Assembly: GCF_900148835.1 (NCBI RefSeq)
Contig: NZ_FRYK01000001.1
Span: 496,001-560,000, forward strand
DNA length: 64,000 nucleotides
Source of the DNA: Flavobacterium cucumis
GTDB taxonomy: Bacteria > Bacteroidota > Bacteroidia > Flavobacteriales > Flavobacteriaceae
Reading direction: 5' to 3'
This document shows positions 7,199 to 15,393 of the stretch, piece by piece. The position numbers and the translations under genes are program-made. The notes below the pieces were generated by a model. That model did not search any database and was not told where the DNA came from. It saw only the letters and a list, made by a program, of their open reading frames with translations. The number at the start of each line of letters is the position of its first letter. The stretch's first letter is position 1.

Positions 7199-8332
7199 CT
7201 ACTCCAAATTTAATAAAAATAAGTCGGAAGCTATTCCATCACTCAAAAACTTTCCTTTTTTTGTAGTTCGCAAGATATTTTCATCTACAAACAACAAATG
7301 GTCATCTATAAATTTTACTGCTTGTTTGTTCAAATATTCCAAATAGGTTTTCCCAAATTCTTGTTCGATTCGTTCTAATGAAACACCCCAAATTGTTCTT
7401 AAACCTGTCATAATATATTCGTTATAACGATCTGTTTGGGTTAAAGTTTCAATTTCTATTGGTAATTTATTTTCTTGAATGGATTTAATATAAAGCGAAT
7501 TATTCAAAACATTCCAACCTCTATTTTTTCCGTCATAACTATGTGCTGACGGACCAATTCCGATGTATTTTTTACCTAACCAATAACTCGAATTGTTTTT
7601 TGAAAAAAAGTTTTCTTTTCCAAAATTCGATAATTCGTAATGTATGAATCCGTTTTCCGAAAGTTTATCAACCAAAATTTGAAAATGCTCTTGTGCGACT
7701 TCGTCATCAGGTTGTGGGATAATTCCTTTTTGAATGAACGAATGCAACGCGGTTTTAGGCTCAACTGTTAAGGCATAACTTGAAATATGCGGCACACCAA
7801 AAGACAGAGCGGTTTCAATATTTTTCAACCATTTTTCGTTGCTCATTTCAGGAACTCCGTAGATCAAATCGATAGAAATATTATCAAAATACTGTGTGGC
7901 GATTTCCAAACATTTTTTAGCTTCTTCCACATTGTGCGCACGATTCATCATCTTCAAATCGTCTTCAAAAAACGATTGAATTCCGATGGATAAGCGGTTG
8001 ACTTTATTTTTTGATAATTCTATTATTCGCGTTTCAGTTAAATCATCTGGATTGGCTTCTACAGTAATTTCTGGATTTTCGACTACTTTGTAGTTAAGAT
8101 ACACTTCATCAATCAAAAATTTCAAATCTTCAATCGAAAGTATCGAAGGCGTTCCACCACCAAAATAAATCGTTTCCACAATCTCATCTTGAAACTCGCT
8201 TTTTCGCAATTGAATTTCTTTAGCCAATGCCAAAACCATTTCATCTTTCTTCTTCAAATTAGTAGAAAAATGAAAATCACAATAGTGACATGCTTGTTTG
8301 CAAAAAGGGATATGGATGTAGATTCCGCTCAT
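7199..8332 (-). CDS. hemW: Radical SAM heme chaperone HemW (HemN-like)
   Basis: The 377-residue protein starts MSGIYIHIPFC and carries the radical SAM cluster motif CKQACHYC with the following Asp-Phe typical of HemW. It then has the FGGGTPS motif, DDLTETRI, and a C-terminal HemN_C region. HemW proteins bind heme and insert it into respiratory enzymes; they lack the N-terminal extension of true HemN oxidases, as here. It is downstream of ruvC, and a four-helix-bundle cassette fills the junction. Its stop codon abuts the arm of the next cassette. Confidence 0.93.
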   Translation of the reverse strand: MSGIYIHIPFCKQACHYCDFHFSTNLKKKDEMVLALAKEIQLRKSEFQDEIVETIYFGGGTPSILSIEDLKFLIDEVYLNYKVVENPEITVEANPDDLTETRIIELSKNKVNRLSIGIQSFFEDDLKMMNRAHNVEEAKKCLEIATQYFDNISIDLIYGVPEMSNEKWLKNIETALSFGVPHISSYALTVEPKTALHSFIQKGIIPQPDDEVAQEHFQILVDKLSENGFIHYELSNFGKENFFSKNNSSYWLGKKYIGIGPSAHSYDGKNRGWNVLNNSLYIKSIQENKLPIEIETLTQTDRYNEYIMTGLRTIWGVSLERIEQEFGKTYLEYLNKQAVKFIDDHLLFVDENILRTTKKGKFLSDGIASDLFLLNLE

Positions 8333-8336
8333 TTTA

Positions 8337-8812
8337 AGTGCTCAGTGTTCAGTTTTTAGTGTTCTGTCTAAATGCTGAAATATTTAGTTTTCAGATTTTG
8401 AACCGAATTTTCCGGGATTTAAAATCATGTAATTTATTAATCTTCCAACCTCTATTGATTTTTCAGTCAAATAGTCAAATGTCTCTTGAGTAATATATTT
8501 ACAAGCTAAAGCATACTCTAACCAACCTTGTGTTTCAGAGTTTTCAGCATCAGCATCTGTTAATTTACTATGAAAATATTTTGGGTATTCCCTTTTTCGA
8601 TAGGCTTCTGCAATCGTAATTGTTACACTTCTTGAACTTCTTCTAATTTGATCTGTTAAAGAATATGTTTCTTCTTTTGGAAAACTTTTTGATACTTCAA
8701 AAAGTTCCATTGCAACTTCAAATCCTTTCTTATAAGCTAATAAATCTTGAAATCTCATATATTTTTTTAATACAATTTAAAACTGAATACTAAAAACTGA
8801 ACACTGAGCACT
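8337..8812. repeat. Cassette 2: perfect 24-bp inverted repeat flanking a four-helix-bundle gene
   Basis: The left arm 8337-8360 (heptads AGTGCTC, AGTGTTC, AGTTTTT, then AGT) is the exact reverse complement of 8789-8812. Similarity continues inward for about 15 more bases with a few mismatches. The outer end of the right arm contains two bases of the ruvC TAG stop (8811-8813), and the left arm begins four bases before the hemW ATG. The unit therefore occupies the ruvC-hemW junction almost without spare bases. The central AGTTTTTAGT word is shared with cassette 1. Confidence 0.9.
8384..8758 (-). CDS. Four-helix-bundle protein, S23/IVP family (copy 2)
   Basis: The 124-residue protein is a close relative of copy 1, with the identical block SLTDQIRRSSRSVT and the same KLTDA-AENSETQ segment, but different termini. 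The family is the one found in 23S rRNA intervening sequences. It lies between ruvC and hemW on the same strand, inside a perfect 24-bp inverted repeat. No nuclease, transposase or recombinase motif is visible in the protein, so mobility, if any, would need a helper or an RNA-based route. Confidence 0.9.
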   Translation of the reverse strand: MRFQDLLAYKKGFEVAMELFEVSKSFPKEETYSLTDQIRRSSRSVTITIAEAYRKREYPKYFHSKLTDADAENSETQGWLEYALACKYITQETFDYLTEKSIEVGRLINYMILNPGKFGSKSEN

Positions 8813-9365
8813 ATTTTTTAACTCTCAACTCATTCTGTTTCACAAAAGCATCCCAACCTGAGTAACTTTTTCCTACTTCCACTCTTCCCGAATTGAAAAA
8901 ATGACAAACCGCTGCTGCCAAACCATCAGTGGAATCGAGGTTTTTTGGCAATTCTTTTAAACCTAATAATTGTTGGAGCATTTTAGCAACTTGTTCTTTA
9001 CTGGCGTTTCCGTTTCCGGTAATCGCCATTTTAATTTTTTTAGGCTCGTATTCTGTAATGGGAATATCTCTCGAAAGTCCGGCTGCCATGGCAACTCCTT
9101 GCGCTCTTCCTAATTTCAGCATCGACTGTACGTTTTTTCCAAAGAAAGGTGCTTCAATCGCAATTTCATCTGGATTGTGTGTGTCGATTAATTCAATAGT
9201 ACGCTCAAAAATGACTTTTAATTTTTGATAATGATTGTCGTATTTGGATAAAATAAGCTCGTTCAACTGTAGAAATTCCATTTTCTTGTTGACTACTTTG
9301 ATTAATCCAAAACCCATAATCGTGGTTCCTGGGTCGATTCCTAATATGATGCGCTCGTTTGCCAA
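8811..9365 (-). CDS. ruvC: Crossover junction endodeoxyribonuclease RuvC
   Basis: RuvC resolves Holliday junctions with RuvAB. The 184-residue protein has the RNase H-fold active-site pieces: GIDPGTT at the N-terminus (Asp11), EAPFFGKN with the second acidic residue, and the C-terminal DSTDGLAAAVCH block with the last acidic residues. The TAG stop overlaps the right arm of cassette 2. It is the first gene of the leftward run that continues through hemW. Confidence 0.96.
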   Translation of the reverse strand: MANERIILGIDPGTTIMGFGLIKVVNKKMEFLQLNELILSKYDNHYQKLKVIFERTIELIDTHNPDEIAIEAPFFGKNVQSMLKLGRAQGVAMAAGLSRDIPITEYEPKKIKMAITGNGNASKEQVAKMLQQLLGLKELPKNLDSTDGLAAAVCHFFNSGRVEVGKSYSGWDAFVKQNELRVKK

Positions 9366-9373
9366 TTATTTTG

Positions 9374-9401
9374 TTTCAAGTTTCAAGTTTCAAGTTCAAA
9401 G
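9374..9401. repeat. Tandem heptanucleotide array (TTTCAAG)
   Basis: Three exact TTTCAAG units plus a fourth variant (TTCAAAG) lie between ruvC and the next divergent gene. The unit length is 7, as in the cassette arms, but there is no partner arm or ORF. It ends seven bases before a candidate -7 box (TTTCTTTG, 9408-9415). Confidence 0.75.
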
Positions 9402-9419
9402 TTTTTGTTTCTTTGCAAC

Positions 9420-10349
9420 ATGATTTCAATTCCTCACAAAGCTAAGCAATTACTTGTTTTTACCATCAAACTTTTGATTGTAATTGGTGCGTTTTATTTT
9501 ATTTATGACCAAATTGCCAATAACTCAAAGTTAGAATGGAGTAAATTCCAAACTTTGGTTTTAGAAAAAACTTCTGCAACAACCATCATTTTCATTTTAT
9601 TGTTTAGTGTTGCGAATCGTTATTTTGAAATTTTAAAATGGCAGAACTTAGTCACTTTTATCAAGCCGATTTCGGTTGGCGAAGCAAGCAAACATGTTTT
9701 AGGTGCTTTAACTGCTGGAATTTACACTCCAAATGGCTTGGGAGAATACGCTGGAAAAGCCATGTTTTTCAAAAAAGAACAAACCAAAAAAGTGGTGTTT
9801 TTAAACTTGATTTGTAACGGAATCCAAATGATTTTGACCATTATTTTCGGAATTCTTGGATTGTTTTTAATTGGTTATTGGAAATGGGCTTTAGCGATTA
9901 TTGGAATTGCCGTTGTCTTATTTTTAATTGCTGTTCTTTCGAAAAACATTACAATTAAAGGTTATTCCATTCAAAAATTACTTCATAAAATCAACGAAAT
10001 TCCAAAGAAGATTCATCGAAAAAATATTTTATTGGGAGTTTGTCGTTACTTGGTTTTTTCGCATCAGTATTATGTTTTGTTTTTGGTTTTTGATGTCGAT
10101 TTACCTTATTTAACATTGATTAGCTCGATTGCTGCTGTTTACTTTTTAGCTTCTTCGTTACCGAGTTTTCAATTTTTAGATTTCGCAGTAAAAGGAAGTG
10201 TCGCAATGTTTTTCTTTGGAAAATATGGCATTAACGAATGGATTGTGATTTTCATTAGTACGTTGATGTGGTTTTTAAACGTAGTTTTACCTGTGGTAAT
10301 TGGAAGTTATTATGTGATGCGATTTAAGTTGAATGACAAAAAAGCATGA
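9420..10349 (+). CDS. Lysylphosphatidylglycerol synthase TM-region / flippase-like membrane protein
   Basis: This roughly 309-residue integral membrane protein has about eight hydrophobic segments and the family's characteristic GIYTPNGLGEYAGKAMFF, near residues 100-120. The family covers the membrane domain of MprF and stand-alone UPF0104-type proteins, thought to move lipid-linked substrates. The lysyltransferase domain is absent. The ATG at 9420 is chosen over a TTG at 9405, which lies in front of the -7-like box at 9408-9415; the ATG is only four bases after that box. A glycosyltransferase follows on the same strand. Confidence 0.75.
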   Translation: MISIPHKAKQLLVFTIKLLIVIGAFYFIYDQIANNSKLEWSKFQTLVLEKTSATTIIFILLFSVANRYFEILKWQNLVTFIKPISVGEASKHVLGALTAGIYTPNGLGEYAGKAMFFKKEQTKKVVFLNLICNGIQMILTIIFGILGLFLIGYWKWALAIIGIAVVLFLIAVLSKNITIKGYSIQKLLHKINEIPKKIHRKNILLGVCRYLVFSHQYYVLFLVFDVDLPYLTLISSIAAVYFLASSLPSFQFLDFAVKGSVAMFFFGKYGINEWIVIFISTLMWFLNVVLPVVIGSYYVMRFKLNDKKA

Positions 10350-10518
10350 GCGATTTCTTTGTGTAAAAACGAAGTTTTCTTTGTCTTCTCAATATTTTTT
10401 CCCACTTTTACTATATTTCTAGGTGTTTTAAAATTTAACACATAGTCACAATAGATTTTGACTGTGTTGATTTTAGGCGTTTCACTAAACATAACTCACA
10501 TAGAACTAATTTTTAATT

Positions 10519-11628
10519 ATGCTGGAATTGATTCTTGGAACCGTTTTTCTAATTTACATCCTGTTCATTGGGCAACTGATTTATGGATTTAATCGCATGA
10601 AACGCTTTTCGAGAAAGGAATTCACTCCAAAAACCTCCTTTACCATTGTGGTTCCATTTCGAAATGAAAAAGAGAATCTTCCGAATTTATTGCATTCGAT
10701 TTCTTTGTTGCATTATCCGAAAGAATTGGTAGAAGTGATTTTGGTTGATGATGATTCCAATGATAGTTGGAAGATGGAAGATGGAAGATGGAAGTTTGAA
10801 ATTCGATTAATTAAGAACGAAAGAAAATCAAATTCACCCAAGAAAGATGCCATTGAAACCGCGATTCAAGTTGCCAAAAACGATTGGATTATAACTACCG
10901 ATGCCGATTGTTTAGTTCAGAAAAACTGGTTAACGACTTTCGATCAATATATTCAGGAAAATGAAGTGGAAATGGTAGCTTCTGGTGTTTGTTATGTTCC
11001 AAAAAGTGGCTTTTTATCGGCTTTTCAGAATTTAGATTTCTCGAGTTTACAAGGCGCTACAATTGGAAGTTTTGGAATCGAAAAACCTTTTATGTGTAAT
11101 GGTGCTAATTTTGCTTATTCCAAACAATTTTTCAAAGAATTAAATGGTTTTGTAGGAAATGAAACCATTGCCAGTGGTGATGATGTTTTTCTTCTTCAGA
11201 AAGCAGTTTCGGTTGCTCCAAAAAAAGTTGGCTTTTTAATGGCTAAAGAAAGTATTGTCACAACAAAACCAGTTGAAACTTGGACTGAATTATTTCAACA
11301 ACGGGTTCGTTGGGCTTCAAAGAGTACAAGTTATGTTTCAGTTTATGGAACGTTATTAGCTTTAGTAGTTTTTGGCGGTAATTTAGCTTGGATAATAAGT
11401 TTCTTGATCTGGCTGTTAGAAACTTTAGATCCAAACAGCTTCATGCTTTTTTTGGGTTTAAAATTCCTAATCGATTTCATCTTGATTTACAAGACGGCAA
11501 GTTTCTTTGAATCGAAATTACAATATATACTGGCGAGTAGTCTGTTGTATCCTTTTTTTAGTGTTTCTGTGGCAGTGTATTCTTTGTTTTGGAAATACAA
11601 TTGGAAAGGGAGAAATTTTAGGAAATAA
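10519..11628 (+). CDS. Family 2 glycosyltransferase, membrane-anchored
   Basis: The 369-residue protein has an N-terminal membrane helix (about 3-24), a GT-A domain with VVPFRNEKENLP, VDDDSND, a DAD metal site at 128-130 and QQRVRW (the Q..RW motif), and then three C-terminal membrane segments. This is the layout of processive or lipid-linked sugar transferases. Residues 84-92 (WKMEDGRWK) come from a tandem GGAAGAT heptamer array and look like an insertion after the DDDSND motif. The acceptor is unknown. A 168-bp gap rich in TCACA/ACATAG words precedes it. Confidence 0.85.
   Translation: MLELILGTVFLIYILFIGQLIYGFNRMKRFSRKEFTPKTSFTIVVPFRNEKENLPNLLHSISLLHYPKELVEVILVDDDSNDSWKMEDGRWKFEIRLIKNERKSNSPKKDAIETAIQVAKNDWIITTDADCLVQKNWLTTFDQYIQENEVEMVASGVCYVPKSGFLSAFQNLDFSSLQGATIGSFGIEKPFMCNGANFAYSKQFFKELNGFVGNETIASGDDVFLLQKAVSVAPKKVGFLMAKESIVTTKPVETWTELFQQRVRWASKSTSYVSVYGTLLALVVFGGNLAWIISFLIWLLETLDPNSFMLFLGLKFLIDFILIYKTASFFESKLQYILASSLLYPFFSVSVAVYSLFWKYNWKGRNFRK
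10769..10794 (+). repeat. In-frame tandem heptamer (GGAAGAT) inside the glycosyltransferase gene
   Basis: Three full GGAAGAT units plus GGAAG run in the reading frame just after the first nucleotide-binding motif. The encoded WKMEDGRWK shows the period-7 shift through all frames. Confidence 0.8.
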
Positions 11629-11796
11629 TTTTAAACTCGAATTTCACGAATTAGCATGAATTGTTTTTAACACAAAAGTCATGTGAGTTTTTTGAAGTAG
11701 ACATTTTTTCCGAATTAAGTTCATATAAGATTTTAAAAATTATTGAAATTTCTTAAATCTGTGTTCCTAATTTGAACTTGATTTTGACCTTGTTTA

Positions 11797-12276
11797 CTAC
11801 TCCATTTTAATAATCACTGGAAGCACAAATTGCGATTTTACTTTTATACCTCTCTTAATCGCTGGTTCTACCTTAGGAAAATCAGCTAATCTAGAGGTTA
11901 GAATGCTATCAATTTTTCTTTTTTCAACTGTTGGAATACTATCGTTCAAATATTGGGTTTCAAATTGTAAGCTAGAATCAGGATTGATGGTAACTTTCAC
12001 ATTTATAGTATCAATTTCTGGATATTCAAAACGAAATGTATCCAGTCCAATCCGCTCTTGAATGGTTTGTGCTATGTAATCGAAGAAACATTGTCTTTTT
12101 ATTTCTGCATTTTTTAGGGTATCGCATTGCAAAACGGATGGAAATTCATCCACTTCTTCCCAATTGATTTTTTTCAATTCTTGTTCCAATAATTCTTTCT
12201 CATCAGGCACTTGTTTATCCAAGTACTGACAAGAAACAAAAGAAAATAAAAGAAATAAAGCCCAAAATAATCTCAT
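11797..12276 (-). CDS. Predicted lipoprotein of unknown function
   Basis: The 159-residue protein starts with a lipoprotein signal peptide ending in the lipobox FVSC (Cys16). The rest is polar, with a pair of Cys residues (CDTLKNAEIKRQC) and a beta-rich C-terminal half with VKVTINPDSSLQ, somewhat like the TonB C-terminal fold. I do not recognise a family with certainty. The 168 bp upstream of its 3' end holds AATT-CACGAATTAGC-type words and no gene. Confidence 0.65.
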   Translation of the reverse strand: MRLFWALFLLFSFVSCQYLDKQVPDEKELLEQELKKINWEEVDEFPSVLQCDTLKNAEIKRQCFFDYIAQTIQERIGLDTFRFEYPEIDTINVKVTINPDSSLQFETQYLNDSIPTVEKRKIDSILTSRLADFPKVEPAIKRGIKVKSQFVLPVIIKME

Positions 12277-12341
12277 TATTCGAATTTTAATGCATCGTAT
12301 AAAACAAAGTTATAAATTTGTTAGACAATAACTAAAATCTT

Positions 12342-12839
12342 ATGGAATACTTTTTATTGATTCTGGGCTTACTTTTAATGGCAGTGGGGATTATAGGTAG
12401 TTTATTACCCGCTTTGCCTGGCCCGCCTATTAGTTGGGTTGGGATTTTACTGCTTTATTTTTGTCCAGGAATCGAAACGAATTATTGGTTACTTGGAATT
12501 ACTTTAATAATTGCCGTTGTGATTGGGATTTTAGATTATGTGATTCCAGCACAAGGCACCAAGTATTTCGGGGGTAGCAAATATGGAATTTGGGGAACAA
12601 ATATTGGGTTAGTCATTGGTTTATTCTTCCCTCCTTTCGGGTTTTTAATTGGTCCATTCTTAGGAGCTTTAATAGGAGAACTCATATACAACTCAAACGA
12701 AGGAAAACGTGCTTTTAAAGCCGCTACAGGTTCGTTCTTAGGTTTTCTAGCAGGAACGTTTATTAAGTTTTTAGTGAGCTTGCTTTTCTTAGGAGTATTT
12801 ATAGTTGTGTTTTGGCAAAATAGAGCTATTTGGTTTTAA
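12342..12839 (+). CDS. DUF456 family membrane protein
   Basis: The 165-residue protein consists almost wholly of hydrophobic, glycine-rich helices with GLLLMAVGIIGSLLPALPGP at the N-terminus and a PFLGALIGELI segment, both typical of DUF456. Its function is unknown. It is convergent with an outer membrane protein gene, and a bidirectional hairpin lies between them. Confidence 0.85.
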   Translation: MEYFLLILGLLLMAVGIIGSLLPALPGPPISWVGILLLYFCPGIETNYWLLGITLIIAVVIGILDYVIPAQGTKYFGGSKYGIWGTNIGLVIGLFFPPFGFLIGPFLGALIGELIYNSNEGKRAFKAATGSFLGFLAGTFIKFLVSLLFLGVFIVVFWQNRAIWF

Positions 12840-12844
12840 ATCAA

Positions 12845-12871
12845 AAAAGCTTTGCATTACGCAAAGCTTTT
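12845..12871. terminator. Bidirectional hairpin terminator
   Basis: AAAAGCTTTGC and GCAAAGCTTTT form a perfect 11-bp stem with a 5-base loop between two convergent genes, ending in A/T runs on both strands. Confidence 0.85.
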
Positions 12872-12905
12872 AAGGGTTCAACCATTAAAACCTAAAACAA
12901 ACTAA

Positions 12906-13532
12906 TTAAAAATTTATAATATAGGAAAATTTAATCAAATTAGTACCTACTAACTTTTGATTATTATTTTCTTTTTCGTTTCTAGTAATATCCGCCATGG
13001 CTTCATAGAAAATACCAAAATTCATATATTTTGAGAAGGAAAAATCTAACCCCATTTCAAAAGAAGAACCTAAATTCCAACCTAAATTTTTATTCGAATT
13101 TGAGGTGTTTACCGTTTCGATTTTAGATTGATACAGATGATTTGCATTCACTCCTAATCCAAACAACAAATTAATCGTAGAATCATTAATAGCATTGTTT
13201 GATAATGAGGTAACATAAAAATATTTTAATGGGATTTGTAGGTATGAATTTTTGAGACTTGCTGTCTCACCTGATGCTGTAAAATTAGAATTAAATTCAG
13301 CAATTGTTATCCCAGATTTAAAAATCGAATACTGATTTAAACGGTACACAACTAAGAAATCACCAGCACTGAAGTTTCCATTCAAATCAACAGCTTCTTT
13401 TACATCTAATTTTGATGAACCAAATTTAGCTGTAACCTCAAAACCAAACTTAGTTTGATTTTTATCATTAGTTTCCTGAGCAAAAATTGAAATTAAAAAA
13501 AACAAGAAGAAGACTGTGATTAGATTTTTCAT
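12906..13532 (-). CDS. Outer membrane beta-barrel family protein
   Basis: The 208-residue protein has a Sec signal peptide (MKNLITVFFLFFLISIFAQ, cleavage after the first 19 residues). The rest is alternating hydrophobic beta strands ending in an aromatic residue (KFSYIINF), the usual signature of a small outer membrane barrel. No more specific family was recognised. Confidence 0.72.
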   Translation of the reverse strand: MKNLITVFFLFFLISIFAQETNDKNQTKFGFEVTAKFGSSKLDVKEAVDLNGNFSAGDFLVVYRLNQYSIFKSGITIAEFNSNFTASGETASLKNSYLQIPLKYFYVTSLSNNAINDSTINLLFGLGVNANHLYQSKIETVNTSNSNKNLGWNLGSSFEMGLDFSFSKYMNFGIFYEAMADITRNEKENNNQKLVGTNLIKFSYIINF

Positions 13533-13712
13533 ATTTGTTTAATTTTTTTATAAAATTATGAAACAAAAAATGAAAATAAAATAAACAGGTGTTAAAGTTT
13601 AAAAATCAAAAAAGCCCTGCATCAAATGCAAAGCTTTTCATTGGTCTAACTACTAAACCTTTTGGTACTTTCGTACCTAAACAACACAACTATTTTAAAT
13701 ATTGTAAGAGGG

Positions 13713-13740
13713 CAAAAAAGCCTTTCTTTTACGAAAGGCT
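13713..13740 (-). terminator. Terminator of tRNA-Asp
   Basis: On the minus strand AGCCTTTC and GAAAGGCT form an 8-bp stem, followed by a T-run, 10 bases after the tRNA 3' end. A second, weaker hairpin (AAAAGC...GCTTTT) lies at about 13608-13640. Confidence 0.75.
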
Positions 13741-13750
13741 TCCTCTGTAC

Positions 13751-13827
13751 TGGCGGTCTGGACGGGACTCGAACCCGCGACCCCATGCGTGACAGGCATG
13801 TATTCTAACCAACTGAACTACCAAACC
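13751..13827 (-). tRNA. tRNA-Asp (anticodon GTC)
   Basis: The 77-nt gene on the minus strand folds into a standard cloverleaf: acceptor GGTTTGG with CCAGACC, anticodon stem CATGC with GCATG enclosing CTGTCAC (anticodon GTC), and a T arm GCGGG-TTCGAGT-CCCGT. The 3' CCA is encoded. It has a consensus promoter and its own terminator. Confidence 0.97.
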
Positions 13828-13845
13828 AGTGCTTGATTGCGAGTG

Positions 13846-13876
13846 CAAATATACTACACTTTTTCATTCCTGCAAA
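13846..13876 (-). promoter_or_regulatory. Promoter of tRNA-Asp
   Basis: On the minus strand TTTG (13873-13876) and TATATTTG (13846-13853) are separated by exactly 19 bp, a full match to the Bacteroidota consensus, ending 18 bases before the tRNA. Confidence 0.9.
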
Positions 13877-13913
13877 TATTTTTGCAAAAAAAAGTAAACT
13901 TTTTTTAGTGTTT

Positions 13914-14852
13914 TTAGCCAAACTTTTGTTTTTCAACCAAATACGTCAGTAAAATTTTTTCGAAATTTTCCTTCATCGAAACAGGTACATAGCGAATCTG
14001 ATACTGCATACACGTTGCTTCTATTGTTTTAAAATAATCTTGCACCACTTTTTGATACAATTCTTGTGTGTTCTCGGCAAATAAATTGATTTCCTCTCCC
14101 GTTTCTACATCAATAAATTTACGAGGTGCGTTATCAAAATTGAAATTTAACTCCGTTTTTTCATCATAAACATGAAAAACTACCACTTTATGTTTGTTGT
14201 GTTTTAAATGTTGGAGGGCTTTGAAAATTTTATCGTTATCTTCTTCCGATCCTTCAGAATGGAACATATCCGTAAATAAAATCACCATAGAGCGACGGTG
14301 AATATTCTCCGCAATTTGATGCAAAAAAGTTACGGTGTCAGTTTTTCGATTGGCTTTGTTTTGAGATAAGACTTCTTCCAGCTTATTTAAAATCATACGA
14401 TGATGCCGCTCGCTCCCTTTTTCTGGCGAATAATACTCATACGTATCTGAATAAACACTCAACCCAACTGCATCGCGTTGCTTTTTAAGCAAATTCATCA
14501 AAACTGCAGCAGCTAACACTGAAAAACCAATTTTATTCTCATAAAACGGCTGATTTTCCTTTAATTTCGGATAATGCATCGAAGACGAATTGTCTAAAAT
14601 CAAATGACAACGTAAATTAGTTTCCTCCTCGTAGCGTTTGGTGTATAATCTATCGGTTTTGGCATATAATTTCCAATCGATATGTTTCGTACTTTCTCCT
14701 GGATTGTATATTTTATGTTCAGCAAACTCAGCCGAAAATCCATGGAAAGGGGATTTGTGCATGCCCGAGATAAAACCTTCCACGATTTGATTGGCCAAAA
14801 GTTCTAAATGTTCAAAACTGGAAATTTTTTCTATTTGCGGTTCTAGATTCAT
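13914..14852 (-). CDS. DUF58 domain-containing protein
   Basis: The 312-residue protein has the DUF58 signature GESTKHIDWKLYAKTDRLYT, then a von Willebrand A-like fold with LILDNSSSMHYP (the DxSxS metal site). DUF58 proteins are usually encoded beside a MoxR ATPase and a batch of VWA proteins, but none is adjacent here. The role, probably in chaperone-like maturation of envelope or metal enzymes, is inferred from the family alone. Confidence 0.88.
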   Translation of the reverse strand: MNLEPQIEKISSFEHLELLANQIVEGFISGMHKSPFHGFSAEFAEHKIYNPGESTKHIDWKLYAKTDRLYTKRYEEETNLRCHLILDNSSSMHYPKLKENQPFYENKIGFSVLAAAVLMNLLKKQRDAVGLSVYSDTYEYYSPEKGSERHHRMILNKLEEVLSQNKANRKTDTVTFLHQIAENIHRRSMVILFTDMFHSEGSEEDNDKIFKALQHLKHNKHKVVVFHVYDEKTELNFNFDNAPRKFIDVETGEEINLFAENTQELYQKVVQDYFKTIEATCMQYQIRYVPVSMKENFEKILLTYLVEKQKFG

Positions 14853-14914
14853 ATCGTAAAGATAGAAAAAGATTTTATTTTTTGACCAAAGGATATGGGC
14901 GAAAGGTCATAGGC

Positions 14915-14941
14915 AAAAAAAAGCCCAACTTTCGTTGAGCC
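14915..14941 (-). terminator. Terminator of trxA
   Basis: On the minus strand GGCTCAAC and GTTGGGCT form an 8-bp stem (with one G-U) around GAAA, followed by a T-run, 21 bases after the trxA stop. Confidence 0.8.
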
Positions 14942-14961
14942 TTGAATTTCTTTTTCAAACA

Positions 14962-15279
14962 TTATAACAATGCGTCAATTGCATCAGTGTATGTTTTCTT
15001 TGGAGCAACACCAACTTGTCTTCCAACAACTTCTCCGTTTTGGAATACTAATACCGTTGGGATATTTCTTACACCGTATTTCGCAGCAAATTCTTGGTTT
15101 GCGTCAACATCTACTTTTCCTACTACTGCTTTTCCCTCGTACTCAGTAGAAATTTCGTCGATTACTGGACCAACCATTCTACATGGGCCACACCAAGCTG
15201 CCCAAAAATCTACTACTACTGGTTTGTCTGATTTTAATACTACTTCATCAAAAGTAGCATCTGTTATTGCTAATGCCAT
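14962..15279 (-). CDS. trxA: Thioredoxin
   Basis: The 105-residue protein is a single thioredoxin domain with the active site W29-C-G-P-C33, the cis-proline segment [11 protein letters not shown], and no signal peptide, so it is the cytoplasmic disulfide reductant. It has its own promoter (15315-15342) and terminator. Confidence 0.97.
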   Translation of the reverse strand: MALAITDATFDEVVLKSDKPVVVDFWAAWCGPCRMVGPVIDEISTEYEGKAVVGKVDVDANQEFAAKYGVRNIPTVLVFQNGEVVGRQVGVAPKKTYTDAIDALL

Positions 15280-15314
15280 ATTATTTCTTTTTAGTTTTAT
15301 ACTTATTTGAATTG

Positions 15315-15342
15315 CAAATTTAGGAATTAATTATAAACCAAA
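15315..15342 (-). promoter_or_regulatory. Probable promoter of trxA
   Basis: On the minus strand TAAATTTG (15315-15322) is a perfect -7 element, with TTTG at 15339-15342 as a possible -33 element at a slightly short 16-bp spacing. It lies about 35 bases before the trxA start. Confidence 0.6.
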
Positions 15343-15393
15343 GTGTATTTTAAAATTAGTTTTGATTATACCTTTATTGCAAGAGCTTATACT

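Noticed and set aside
5491..8758. S23 four-helix-bundle genes as part of an rRNA intervening sequence
   Set aside because: No rRNA sequence flanks any of the three copies; they lie between protein genes.
5445..8812. CRISPR array
   Set aside because: Repeats are degenerate 7-9-nt words in inverted orientation around ORFs, without uniform repeat-spacer units or cas genes.
13589..13792. Open frame on the + strand ending in GRDSNPRPHA
   Set aside because: It is translation across the reverse of the tRNA-Asp gene; the peptide is a well-known artefact of tRNA antisense reading.
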